Of a DNA stretch of 64,000 nt, positions 43,363 through 54,235 are shown piece by piece (positions within the stretch are counted from its first letter, which is position 1; each line of letters opens with the position of its first letter). The notes below the pieces were generated by a model. That model saw nothing but the letters and a program-made list of their open reading frames with translations, was not told the origin of the DNA and did no database searches. The translations under genes were made by a program, and so were the position numbers. The DNA is from Mermis nigrescens (lineage: Eukaryota; Nematoda; Enoplea; Mermithida; Mermithidae), in NCBI GenBank assembly GCA_036768485.1, contig JAVLUZ010000333.1:124001-188000 (forward strand), read 5' to 3'.

Positions 43363-43630
43363 GTTTTGAAAAATGAGCTTGTTAAGCGAGAGTTGTAAAC
43401 CAAGAGAAAAACTTAAAGTTTAAACATACCATTAAATCATGAAGAGAATTATAAAAGATTTTAAACTAGAAGAAAATGAAAAAGGTGGGATTTCAGTAAA
43501 TTAAAACAAATTTAGAGGATATGATGAAACATTATTGTTGAGAATAGGACGATCACGTGCTATGTATAACGACTCCTTGATTAAAAGATCAAAAGAGTTG
43601 GATGCTCGACTAATAACCTTGAAGCAATCT
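43363..43630 (-). repeat. PLE terminal direct repeat, 5' copy
   Basis: Same sequence as 40385-40653, from GTTTTGAAAAATGAGC to CTTGAAGCAATCT on the plus strand. It is followed by the CAATATG duplication. Confidence 0.92.
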
Positions 43631-43637
43631 CAATATG

Positions 43638-44307
43638 AACATAAAATTTCAGATCGTCCTTAATTTTTATACTCACATGTATTAAAAGGGCGGCCTAAAA
43701 ACAATAATGTAAAAGGCAGCGGACGCAATGCAATGCTGTGTACGCTTCCGATTCAACAAACCATGGAGAAGAATGAAAATGAAACGGCGCGCAGACTACA
43801 TGATATACGCGAAGTGTGTGCCTCGACGCAGCTTTGTAAACTGCGGAAGCGAAATCTCAAAGTATTTTAATGTGCATTAATTCAAAATAAATGCATCACG
43901 TAGTACATGATTGGTTGAAATGAAAATCTATCTAATAGAATTTGAATGGTTGAAATAAAAATTCTCAATAAGCGCATGAATGGTTGATATAAAAAATTAT
44001 CCAATTGCAATTGATTCTTTGAAATAAAAATTTGAAAATCAGATCAATATTGATTGACTAAACCGAAAATAAAGGTAAAAAAGTGTAAAACGACAAAATA
44101 ACGGATAGTGCATGTCGCCGCCTGATCAGCATAGTAGCGTCCATCCTGTCTGGAAAACAGGGCAGGCATTATTTCAATTCATGAATGGGTGTGCGCGCAA
44201 CGCATGCAACAATTATGGAAAAATTAGGGAAAAACGTAATGCTCTCGTCATAAATGCATTCTTCGACTGCGCGTTAAAACGCGCATCAGTACGATTCACT
44301 TTTCCTG
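43638..44307. other. no gene recognised
   Basis: AT-rich DNA with loosely repeated words GGTTGAAATAAAAAT near 43915-44030. No coding signal. Confidence 0.4.
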
Positions 44308-45249
44308 GGCCCGATTGCTCGACTCGACCATTAACTAATGTTTACCTTAACGTTAATGGTCACCTTAACGCAACCATGGTCGCGTTGAGTCCGATTTCCA
44401 CCTTAACGGAACCATTAAAAAAATCGGGTTGCTGGACTCAACCATTATGCTCGACTTTAAGGGAAGTCTAATGGTCGATTTAAATTTCGGTTGCTGGACT
44501 CCACCTTAGTGCAGCCATTAATTAAGGCCAACTTTTTTAATGTCTACCTTAAAACTGGTTGCTCGACTGGAATCTTAATGCTCCCATTAAGCGTTCAATG
44601 GTATCTTCAAGGTAAATTGGGTTGCTGGGCTTCACCTTAACGAGTTTAATGGTTTTGTTAAGGTCCATTCTTTAAGGTAGGTCGAGAGCTACATTAACGA
44701 ACTCATTGATTGTTTTCACATTGAAAAATGGCGCTTCTTCCTATCGTTCCGATTTTTAATATTATGACAAAATCTCGCCGATTGGAAGTCAAAAGAAGTC
44801 CCTTGACTCATTTCAATGATGACGAATTTTATGACTGATTTAGATTTAGCAAGTTATCCTTGATACTGAAGATTTCATAACAATAATATTAGTTTATCCT
44901 TTTTTCTTGTTGCAGACAAGGCAACTATGAGCGCTGCCTACCGACAATGTAAATTGCAGAAAAATGGCTGATACAAACCTCATCTTCACATAAATAGAAA
45001 TTTTTTCAACTATTAAATTTTTCTAACTACATAATTTTATAATAATCAAAACGCTGTCCTTATAAAGCCTTCATATATGCAATTATCGTTTACACGAGAT
45101 AATCCAATGATTATATTTCACACTTAAAAAGTAAAGCTTCTTTCATTATTCTTCTATTTTAATAATATGATACATACTCGCCGATCCACTGTCAAATGAA
45201 ATACATTGGTTCATTTTAATGAAAATAAGTTTTAATAAAGATTTCATTC

Positions 45250-45932
45250 ATGTATGGAAAAAACCCAGATTTGAAAATTTTGAATTTTGGGTTTTTGGGG
45301 TTTTTTGTTTTTTTTTGGGTTTTTGTGCTTTATTGGGGTTTTATTGGGTTTTCTAATGGAAATGACAAGTAGAGCTACATAAAGTAGCTAGGAAAACTCC
45401 AACAGCTGCAAGACACGAGACAAACAAAGAGCAACAACTTTATTCAGCTAATATTGGAATCCAACAACAAAATCGATCGTTAACTGCGGTTGCTATGTAT
45501 TTATCTTCCTCTTCAATGCTCGGACATTACCAGATTTTAATCAACAAATGCACTGGCTCTCAAAAAATATTAGGAAATAGAAAAATTAGTCGAACTCAGG
45601 AAAGTGTGGGCTATTGATGTGGCTGAATAAAAGCACCCTGTTTTGCAGCATGGGATGGCAATTGGCAATTGTGAACTAGGGGTTGAGATTTTCGAGCATG
45701 GCATTGTGTTGACCAGACTGAGGTTGGTTGGCCTTTACTAGTCGAAGGAACAGCATAAAGCAACAAAAAGAGATTGGAAATACAATTTGAATCACCTACA
45801 GTATGTATTTCAGTCTATTTGAAAAATTGGTAACCTGTAGATAAAAAACCCAAAACCCAATGATTTTTGCACCCAAAAAAACCCACAAAACCCAGATTAA
45901 AAAAAACCCCGCCTTGCCAACCCTGATTTTAT
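45250..45932. repeat. AAACCC/GGGTTT-rich element with hAT-like right end
   Basis: Runs of GGGTTTTT (45280-45360) face runs of AAAACCCA (45845-45910). The right end read inverted is CAGGGTTGGCAAGGCGGGGT, the form of many hAT termini. The left end does not show the matching CAGGGTTGG, so it is truncated or misplaced. Confidence 0.5.
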
Positions 45933-46756
45933 TCGAGAACCAGTTTTTAGTTGGCTTCTTCATTTTCTTTAGCTGTTGCCAAAAATTTGCTAAAATCCAA
46001 ATTGTATTTCCCTATTTTTATTTCTCTATTTTTTAAATTTCCATATAATTGCAAGCAATTAATTATGTTTTACCCAGACTAACAAGCGTTTTCATTTATT
46101 TTTCAAATAAGTGTATCGCTGTCACTGCAATCCATTATCAGCCGAATTCGGACTAACACCAAAAGTCAAGCATTAAAAGAGTAAAATAAAAGAAAATTCG
46201 AATTCTTAATGACTATGGTTCTCAACGTTTTATATCTATGTAGTTTAACCAAAACAATGCGTGTGAACTTAACACAACCATTAAACTTCCCTTAACGCAA
46301 CCATTAAGCTTACCTTAACGCTACCATTAGATTTCCCTTGATGCAGCCATTAAAGGTTTTTGTTAACCCTCCGTTTACCATCATGTTTTTGCAGTCGAAT
46401 TGCACCATCATGGCATAAACTCCTAATTTATATTAAACTGAGAGCTATTGCTTTCATTTAGTGCAATTTTTCATGCTCTTTCTGAATATGTATGTTATTT
46501 TCTGTGAAAATCTTTTGAAAAGAGGTATACTAAAAAACTGTCACAATGCATAAGAATAGAGCACCTGTTGGACATTATGCAAAAACAAGAAAAAGTAGAA
46601 ATCTGTTGTGTTAAACACACCCATGGGATGCATTTCAAGAGCTAGAAAGGAATGAACCACTAAATTTTCTTATTAGAACCTTATTTTCCTATATTGAGTT
46701 TTTGTGATATCACTGTAAATAGACCAAAAAATGCCTATTTCTTATTACTCTATAAC

Positions 46757-47285
46757 CACACCTGGGCGTGGGGGGTTTAGGGGGTATGCACCATACGTGG
46801 GCAGCAAGAAAATTCTGGGGGGGTGCAAGATTTTTTTGAAGGTCGAAAAATGGCCTTAAAAATGGTGGTATGGCGATAAAAACACCATTTTTCGACGTTT
46901 CTCATCAAGCACTATCCATTGGAATCAAAAAATTGCGAAAAAACGAAAAAAAATTTCAAAAATTGAATTCCGGGCGGGGGTATTTTGATTTCTGGGGGGT
47001 ATTTTGGTTTTCTGGGGGTGCATACCCCCTACAAACCCCACCACGAGGTGTGGTATGCAGCCCCCAGAAACCAAAATACCCCCCAGAAATCAAAATACCC
47101 CCCAGAATTCAATTTTTTGAAATTTTTTTTCGTTTTTTTCGCAATTTTTTGATGCCAATGGATAGTGCTTGATGAGAAACGTCGGAAAAATGGTGTTTTT
47201 ATCGCCATACCACCATTTTTAAGGCCATATTTCGACCTTCAAAAAATCCTGCACCCCCCCAGAATTTTCTTGCTGCCCACGTATG
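46757..47285 (-). mobile_element. family A MITE (outer), TSD TCTATAAC, split by another
   Basis: Inverted copy starting CACACCTGGGCGTGG and ending CCCACGTATG, flanked by TCTATAAC (46749-46756 and 47286-47293). It is interrupted after its internal GTATGCAC by a second family A copy. Confidence 0.93.
46792..47052 (+). mobile_element. family A MITE inserted in a family A MITE
   Basis: A 261-bp forward copy from CATACGTGGGCAG to CGAGGTGTG, flanked by GTATGCAC and GTATGCAG (8-bp duplication, one mismatch). Head-to-head placement makes a ~230-bp inverted repeat that could fold into a long hairpin. Confidence 0.92.
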
Positions 47286-47698
47286 TCTATAACTCTATTT
47301 CGGACTAAACCATTAAAAACGATGTAACTGAAACCAAAACGAGGCTAGAAAAAGTTTTGGACACGTGGATAAGGTAGAACAGAAAAAAATGCCACGATAG
47401 TGATTCATTATGCCTCTGGCATAGGACACGGTAAACGGAGGGTTAATGGTTTCTATAATGGTACCCTTAAAAGTTGCCTTAACAAATGCTCAACCATTAA
47501 TTAATGGTCAAGTCGAGCAACCCGATTTTTACGAACCTTAACGAAACCATTAGTTGAGGTTTTACCTTAACGTTAATGGTTTCTTTAAGGGAATCTTGAT
47601 GGTCGTTGGCGTTAAGGTGGAGTCGAGCAACCGGCCGACCATTGAAAATCAATTTTTAATAGTTAGCCTTTATTAAGGTGGAGTCGAGCAACCGGGCC

Positions 47699-48218
47699 TT
47701 GATCATAATATAAGTATTATGCGAACCAAAAATTAGGTGCTGAAATATTGATTCAGTAGTTTTTGACAGATGTAAAACAAAATCGGTACTATCCATAAGA
47801 CTCGGTCGAAATATGAAGATAAATCAATTAATACCACTCGCTGGTTCATAATTTTTAACAGCGTGGGTGGAAACCCAAATTTCCAAACAGTGTGAAGAAT
47901 TGTTCAAAAAATCCATCCATTTCGATTGTTTTCCGTCCATTGATAGGCATAATCAAATGTGATCCTAAGTAAGTTTGAAATTTTCGAGTTTTCAACGCAA
48001 AGCGAGCAGAAGTAATGCACAAATTGTGCAAGCACTGAAAAATACTCGAAACATCCAGAGTCCGTACATAAGCTACTCAGCCAACGTAAAAATAAAGTTT
48101 GGAGCGCCAGTAAATCGATAAATGACATTTTTGATTAAGACCTGGCAGTGAACGTTCTGTGGACACGCACGCGTTTGCAGTTCTCGAAATAAGAATGAGT
48201 GCTAGTTCGAGTATATTT
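47699..48218. other. no gene recognised
   Basis: A 74-codon minus-strand frame (47904-48128) is present but has no recognisable feature. Nothing else. Confidence 0.35.
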
Positions 48219-48365
48219 ATAGTCTGTTTCACACATATTCGGTCATAAATTTTAAAGCTCCGACAATAAGCTGACAGATTGCGATTACAGCATTGATCTG
48301 ATATATAATCATCGTTATCCTCGGCTTACTGTCGAAGAACATTCTTAAAATTTATGCACTTTACG
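48219..48365. mobile_element. partial TATAGTCTGTTTCA element
   Basis: Left end TATAGTCTGTTTCACACATA, followed by TTCGGTCATAAATTTTAAA and a segment (CAGATTGCGATTACAGC…CTCGGCTTACTGTC) that is repeated, ending in the inverted TGAAACAGACTATA, at 62885-63011. A matching right end lies at 56490-56519. Confidence 0.6.
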
Positions 48366-49199
48366 AAATCTAGTCAACAATTGCTGATATTTTGATCAAT
48401 TTAAAAAAACAAAATATTTTCCAGCTTTTTATTGAACACTTAGCGGATGAAATATTTCATAAAAATCATTCTTTCACTGAAATATTGCGAATCTTAGCGT
48501 AATATACAAATAGTTTTAGTTCGCGCAATTTAATTTTCTAAGACGTTTTGCGTGCGTTCTGCTGAAATCAAATACAATGGTCGTTTTGCGCAAAAAGCTA
48601 TCTTAGGATGACGCTAAATACACGTATAAACTTTTGAAAATCTTGGTCACACACAATGCCTTCACATAAAAACTACATACATATACATACATACATACAT
48701 CAATCTATATATGTATTTACATTCAGCCGTTTGCTGACATGAATCGAAAACAGGTCACCTTAATTAGCCAACGAACTTAATCCTTATATGTAAGCTGGAT
48801 TGATGATGGATTTACAATTGATGTGGTGACCCTGGAGTCACGCACGACTCGCTAAGCTACACCAAAATTGGTCCAATTCAACCAAAAGCCTTTTTACATT
48901 ACTATATTTTTAAAGCGCTTGGTATGAACCTATCTATCGTAGGTAGCGCGATAGCGCTACCTTTAATATACTTGGCCTCCTTTTTTCTTTTCTGTTTATC
49001 ACAGTAAGTGCGAAATTTGTTCCCTTCCCTCACAGCTATACCGGCACACATCTGGGAGGTGCGGTTTTTTTTAATCGATGGATAATTAAAAAATTCGATG
49101 TCGGTCTTTCTTTTGTCTACACTCAATACCGAGTTAGCAATGAGCGTGTAAAGTGCAAACCGGAAAATCAAACAATTTGCGGAGGGCCAATTTTTTTCA
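48366..49199. other. no gene; repeat fragment and ATAC microsatellite
   Basis: 48674-48700 is a short CATA/ATAC microsatellite. 48790-48870 (GGAGTCACGCACGACTCGCT) matches 63893-63970 in inverted orientation. An 89-codon minus frame at 48902-49171 lacks recognisable motifs. Confidence 0.45.
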
Positions 49200-51430
49200 A
49201 AATGTTGCCCCTAAGCTGTAGATTACGAATCTGACCTTAAAATTTCTTTACACTCGATGGTTGTTGCACAAAAGTGTAAAGTATACGTGTTTTTTACTCT
49301 TTGCGTGTCCTTCAGCTTATCTAACTCAATTTTGGTTTCTGTGCAGTCCAATCAGTTCTATAATGTAGAGGGTTGCAAAATCTCAAAACTGAATTTTTTT
49401 GTTTTCTCTTATGATGCAATAATTCTTTAACTGTGATCGTTTTAGTGTAAAGGGCTCGAGACGAAAAACGGCATTTCTTCAACTACTCCGCTAAGTAGGC
49501 GGAACATGCTAATTAATGCTTAAAAGGTGCCCTGACCTTAGCGTAACAGATCCCAGCTTATTTTGTTTCTATACACCCAATATTGCGGTATTAGCACAAG
49601 TGTAAAGTTTACACCGAGAAGCATTTTTGCGCCCAGAGCGTCGTAGATGATGTATTTTTTTAAAATTGTTCTCCGTAAGGTCAGAATAACGAATCTGATC
49701 TTTAAACTTTTATACAGCCAGTGTTTGTTGAGGTATAAAGAGGTGAACTTTGAATTATACCTACATCTATTTTCTAATGCCGATAGATAACTCCATATTG
49801 CATATTGTTTGATCAGATTTTTCTTATTTCAGAGGTTTTTGACTCGTCTTTAATAAATAATTATTTTATCATCAAAATTGTACTATTCCTAAACATCAGT
49901 AGAATGATGATTATTTTTCAAAATAGTATAATCAAGCTGAAATATTCCGACATGTCGAGTTGACGCAGTGGTTGACAACTCCGTTCTCGGATGCGGTCTT
50001 AAGAAAAGAATGATGGTTCAAACCTTCTAAATGCTGACTTTTTCATTTTTTAATTATGTACGCCAAACCATGCACTTTATTTGACTTATTCATCTGTTTA
50101 GGTTCTGCAGATAGCACTTTTTGTTTTTTTAAATTTCGCCTCAGTCCTCGAATGGGAATGTAAAGAGCGCAAAAATCTGGAGGTGAAAAAGACACATTTT
50201 GGCCGAGTTTTCGACTTGTTTATGTCTGCTAACTACTCCGGTTATTAGTTTCAGGAAATTTTTCTGACAGATATGTACTACGGATAAGGGGCTATCTTTT
50301 GCTTACCAGCAAACTTTTCTACAATCGAAACGCAGTTAGTACCAGGGTTTTAAACTTTACACTCTAGAGGATGAGTAAAAAACAGATTTTGTCCAAGATT
50401 TCTCAGCAAACTTTTTCGGTTATGAGTTGGGATGAATTAAATGAAATAGAAATAAAGTAACTTCTAATGGCTACACGTTAAAGCAAGCCGCGTTCAAAAA
50501 AACGTAACACTGAGTTGTTTATGGGGTGTAAAGTTCGAAATCTGAGGTGTAAAGTGGGCGAAAAAACAGGTTTTCTTCGTATTTTGATTGGTTAATCATA
50601 TCAAATATTTTGCGGAACATAAGTTTGGCACATACAAACGTACTACAATCAAAGGAAAAACAAACTGGCCCGAACCGAATTTATTTACATTCAATGGGGC
50701 GTTAGGTTCAGATTTTTAAAGTTTACAATATGGTGGACAGTGGAAAATACGTGTTTGTACATTTTTCGTTCGCCACTTTCTCTGTTTTCAGAAGTCGGGC
50801 GAGGTCGTATAGGATAAAAATAAAGTACTTTCTAAGGGGTACTCGTCACAGCGAATTGCGTTTGTTTACATCTGTATTTAGCTTTTTCGGAAGGTGTAAA
50901 GTCAAAAAATGGGGGACTTAAGCGTGTTTCTGTCTTGTTTTTCTTCTGTCAAGTTCTGGGTAATGAGTCTGGACACAATCTCAAGTCTAAAAATCAACCA
51001 GAAACCGAATGTGATACGCCAGTTTGTTTGCACACAACAGTGGTGTAAAGTGGTTAACATATGATATTTATTTGTCCCCGGGCCATTGTGGAGACTTAAT
51101 TTTTTCATAAATGTTGATCGTAATATCAGAGTAATATCAGAATTACGTATCCGACTGAAATGTTCTTTACACTCTGTGGTTGTGTAAAGTTTACACTGTA
51201 TATTAACTTTAGTTCTAGAGCCTTGCGAGAGCTTAATTTTTTCAAAATGTTCGACGCAAAATAAGAATTGGGAATCTGACTGTTAGTTTTCCTACACCTG
51301 GTAGTTGAGTAAAGTTTGCACTATTCATTTGTAGTTAATATGTAGTTTATACTACAAATTTATTCTACTTCAAATCTGAGCGTTAGTTTATCTTACAATT
51401 GATATTTGCGTAAAGTTTATGCTGAAAAAA
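49200..51430. repeat. degenerate array rich in GTGTAAAG / CTTTACAC
   Basis: The words GTGTAAAGT and CTTTACAC occur well over a dozen times at irregular 100-250-bp spacing, together with AATCTGAC and TTCTGACAG-like words. Short palindromes GTGTAAAGTTTACAC appear (near 49605 and 51190). No frame has a recognisable product. Similar but weaker sequence is at 6.6-7.2 kb. It looks like an old satellite or repeat-rich element. Confidence 0.5.
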
Positions 51431-51559
51431 TTTGATCTGTTTAAATAATGTAAAGGTTGTCTTGTTTAAAAAGGATAATGCTGATAATGCTGATGTTAAG
51501 AACAATATTGTTTTCCGCGTTCTTGGACAGCTGTCATTATTGTGGCATGTTACTGTATG

Positions 51560-51741
51560 GGATCTAGTATACAATTTACCCGCCACCGTTTTTTAGCCGA
51601 TTCAAATAAGCTACAGTGACCAAACTTTACACAAAAATTATCAAACATGTTCTGACTCGCATCAATAAAAATAGTGTTGGTCACTGTAGCTTATTTGAAT
51701 CGGCAAAAAAAACGGTGGCGGGTAAATTGTTTACTAGATCC
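51560..51741. mobile_element. family F hAT-like MITE with perfect 8-bp TSD
   Basis: 182 bp with ~70-bp inverted arms (GGATCTAGTATACAATTTAC, then CGCCACCGTTTTTTAGCCGA and CAAATAAGCTACAGTGACCA), flanked by ACTGTATG on both sides (51552-51559 and 51742-51749). It is almost entirely hairpin. Confidence 0.92.
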
Positions 51742-51789
51742 ACTGTATGTGTTTACTGACTGATGTACTCAAATCATGCTAATTAAAAG

Positions 51790-52600
51790 TAGGGTACTAG
51801 CAAAGAAAATGCTCCGATGAAACAAAAAAGATGAATATACTTGGAATTGTGGATTATTAAGGATGTAAACGGACGGGACTTTGAAAAATCTACCTAAAGT
51901 CGCAAAATCTGCTAAAATTCAGACTTTCTCTAAGCAACGCGAAAAATCGAAGTATATTCTGCGGCCAACATATTAAAATAAATATTTAACCATAAAAATG
52001 ATTGCAAAAGCAGCATGTAGCTATGCAGTAGCTATGGGAAATGATATTGAGTAAACTAACAGTGTTTCTAAGCCAATTGAATGAAATAGCAAACATCGAA
52101 GACAATTGGAGACATGGTTGGTTTAAAACAGTAGGAAACGCGTAAGTTGACTTGAAACAGACTAAATGTAGATACACTAGCATGCCCGTAACGATTGTAG
52201 TGCACTAATCAATCGGCCCCTGCTTTGCTTGCTAAAATGCTCATAACAAAATAAAACAATTTCAAATACAATACCACTTAGTTTTCTATCAATCCAGGAT
52301 ACGAAGCTAGTCAGCGTTGCTACTTGCCAGCAATTTAAAAAAATAAACATTAGAGATTTCGTTTATACATTCCTATCTGAAACTTTGCAAATTATTCAAA
52401 AAGACACATTTTAGAGGCCGCAGAATATACTTCGATTTTTTGCGTTGCTTAGAGAAAGTCTGAATTTTAGCAGATTTTGCGACTTTAGGTAGATTTTCCT
52501 AGTCCCCTCCTTTCACATCCTTAATAATCCATAATTCCAAGTATATTCATCTTTTTTGTTCCATCGGAGCATTTTTATTTGCTACTACATATACCTACCT
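51790..52600. repeat. family E inverted pair
   Basis: 51795-51965 and 52425-52600 are inverted copies of each other (AATATACTTGGAATTGTGGA against TCCATAATTCCAAGTATATT), giving ~175-bp arms around a ~450-bp spacer. They match single copies at 35890-36150 and 57480-57665. An ~810-bp TIR element of unknown class. Confidence 0.7.
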
Positions 52601-52857
52601 ACTTTGCAGGCCTGCAGATATGTTTTCATCTTTGAAATAACAGTTCCGAACTTTACCATAGTAAGCTAGTGTAGTATAAATAATTTTACCTGCCTTTAAT
52701 ATCTTGCGTGGCGTTGAAGGCTGGTCGAGGATATTGAAATTCTCCAACGAACTGATTCAGCAAAATAACACAACACCACTAAAGTGCGGGTGAATGATGG
52801 GAAGCAGGGAAACGTGTAAACGAAATATATAGTAGTTCAGTTGCTAATACCTACGCG
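52601..52857. other. no gene recognised
   Basis: Short unassigned stretch between repeats. Confidence 0.35.
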
Positions 52858-53386
52858 TAATCTGTTTTACACAAGCTTGTGCTTGTTCCCTTATCTGCTT
52901 CATTTTGGCACTGGTGCATGAGTTCGTATCTTTAGCATAGCGACTTATAGACGGTGTAAACTTACATTCTCTGTATTTGCATTTCTTTGATCTATATTTA
53001 CCAAGCGCTGTTCAGTTTATGCCTACAAAAATTCTTAACAGAAATCATCAAGTCTGTGAAACACCCGTGAGAATAGCGCAGCAGCTATCTATCGATTTTC
53101 TGTTATTGCATTAAATTCCTTGAAAATTGGGTAGGTACCAATCGCAGCTCCGTTGAATGCATCCTATAGAATTCGCTCCGACGCTGATCGACAGTTGATG
53201 TGCAGAGACATATGGATTAGCATCGTGGTGCCAGTTTTGGGCAAGATTATGATCTTAGTAGTGTTATTCTGTCTTGGACAAAAACAGACATATTTTCTGA
53301 CAGAATTTACCACCATCGAAATTCAGATACTGAAGACAAATATCAAATAAACATTGCAAAACGTATTGATAGCCCATTTAATTATT
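52858..53386. repeat. 0.53-kb inverted repeat, left partner
   Basis: Matches 63012-63550 in inverted orientation over its whole length (ACAAGCTTGTGCTTGTT, TCTCTGTATTTGCATTTCTT, GAATGCATCCTATAGAATTC, TATCAAATAAAC). Both partners abut a TATAGTCTGTTTCA end on the side facing the other. No coding frame is shared intact. Confidence 0.85.
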
Positions 53387-53632
53387 TATAGTCTGTTTCA
53401 TTAATGCTACAATTCTATCTTCCCTACTTACTGTAGGTCATTTAGAGATCACTACAGCTACATAGGGAGGAAGAGTTTTTCAATAGAATTTCTTTCGGCA
53501 AAATTTATTCTCGTCTTCCAGCAGATCATGCAACATCACGCGGATGGAATTCGCACATTCAGCTTGTCATAAATCGATGATTACACACAATAGACTAGCA
53601 TTTTAAACATCCCCGAAAAGATCCGCATAGCG

Positions 53633-54162
53633 TCGCTTATAGGCTTCATTCGAAAGTGAATATGTCATCTTCATTTTCTTGCAACTGCGCCGGTTCCATC
53701 TGCAGACGCCACTGGCGTCTATCATGCGCTCCATTTGTTGGTGAATTGTTTCTGGCTGAGGTTAAAGGGGGCCAAAGATACCTTGGCTTCTTTCATGAGT
53801 AATCGCTGCATTGTCTTCGACGCCACCCTGCGGGCGTTTCCACCTGGGTTCCGGCAGGCTCCTGATTGTTATTCCAGGAAGGCGGTTTTCAGGCATTCGT
53901 AAATTGTGACCAACCCACTTCCATCGTTTCAGTCTGACTAGGCTGGAGATTGGTATTATGTACATTACATCTTCTTCGGATCTCTTCGTTGGTGACTAAT
54001 AATGGGAAGTGGATCCCTAAGATGCGCCACAGACAACAATGGTCAAAAACTTCCAACTTTTTACAGTCTGACTCCAGCACAGGCTATATTTCGCTAGCGT
54101 AAAGTAGTGTTGGCCTCACAGTAGCTTAGTAAATCCGGACCTTGGTTTTATGCCAGATATCA
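53633..54162 (-). mobile_element. LINE fragment (RT C-terminal region) with 9-bp TSD
   Basis: Minus-strand fragment between CGCATAGCG duplications (53624-53632 and 54163-54171). Readable blocks: L-E-V-F-D-H-C-C-L-W-R-I-L-G-I (near 54050), N-E-E-I-R-R-R-C (near 54000), and in another frame L-K-R-W-K-W-V-G-H-N-L-R-M-P (near 53930), then a basic tail. These are C-terminal blocks of RTE-type LINE proteins. It is a short, frameshifted 3' piece. Confidence 0.82.
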
Positions 54163-54165
54163 CGC

Positions 54166-54235
54166 ATAGCGTAGTGGTAGAACGTCCGATTGTCGTCGAA
54201 GCAACACGGGTTCTATTCCTGCTGCAGCACTTAAT
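54166..54235 (+). pseudogene. tRNA-like sequence in copy 3
   Basis: CATAGCGTAGTGGTAGAACG (A-box-like), GATTGTCGTCGAAGCAAC, then GGGTTCTATTC (B box with one change). Same position relative to the element end as in the other copies. The fold is degraded. Confidence 0.5.

Larger units (their letters stand above)
40385..43630 (-). mobile_element. Penelope-like element, nearly intact, young
   Basis: A 3.25-kb minus-strand element flanked by CAATATG (40378-40384 and 43631-43637; the match could be extended to TCTCAATATG). It carries ~268-bp terminal direct repeats, the arrangement called pLTR in this class, that differ at only about two positions. A hammerhead-like motif, a short intron and one long RT/endonuclease gene lie between them. 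This is the best-preserved coding element in the window, and the near-identity of its repeats implies a recent insertion. Confidence 0.93.
46367..47442. mobile_element. piggyBac-type MITE in a TTAA site
   Basis: Ends CCCTCCGTTTACC and GGTAAACGGAGGG, perfect 13-bp inverted repeats starting CCCT, flanked by TTAA on both sides (46363-46366 and 47443-47446). This is the signature of piggyBac. An internal copy of the end, CATCATG…CACCATCATGGCATAA, lies near the left. About 1.08 kb, of which ~530 bp is the family A insertion. No transposase. Confidence 0.92.
44308..47698. mobile_element. 3.4-kb TIR element with ACCTTAACG subterminal repeats, heavily invaded
   Basis: Ends GGCCCGATTGCTCGACTCGA and (inverted) GGCCCGGTTGCTCGACTCCA. 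Both subterminal regions (44320-44700 and 46260-47690) are full of ACCATTAACG, CCTTAACG and TTGCTCGACTCCACC words in both orientations. There is no transposase and no clear TSD. A piggyBac-type MITE and, within it, two family A MITEs are nested inside; the TTAA-rich subterminal repeats supplied the TTAA target. About 44720-44830 and 45130-45240 are diverged direct copies of each other (TCGCCGAT, TTCATTTTAATGA). Confidence 0.7.

Noticed and set aside
44112..44471. 119-codon plus-strand frame
   Set aside because: It crosses the left boundary of the TIR element at 44308 into its subterminal repeats, so it is a chance frame.
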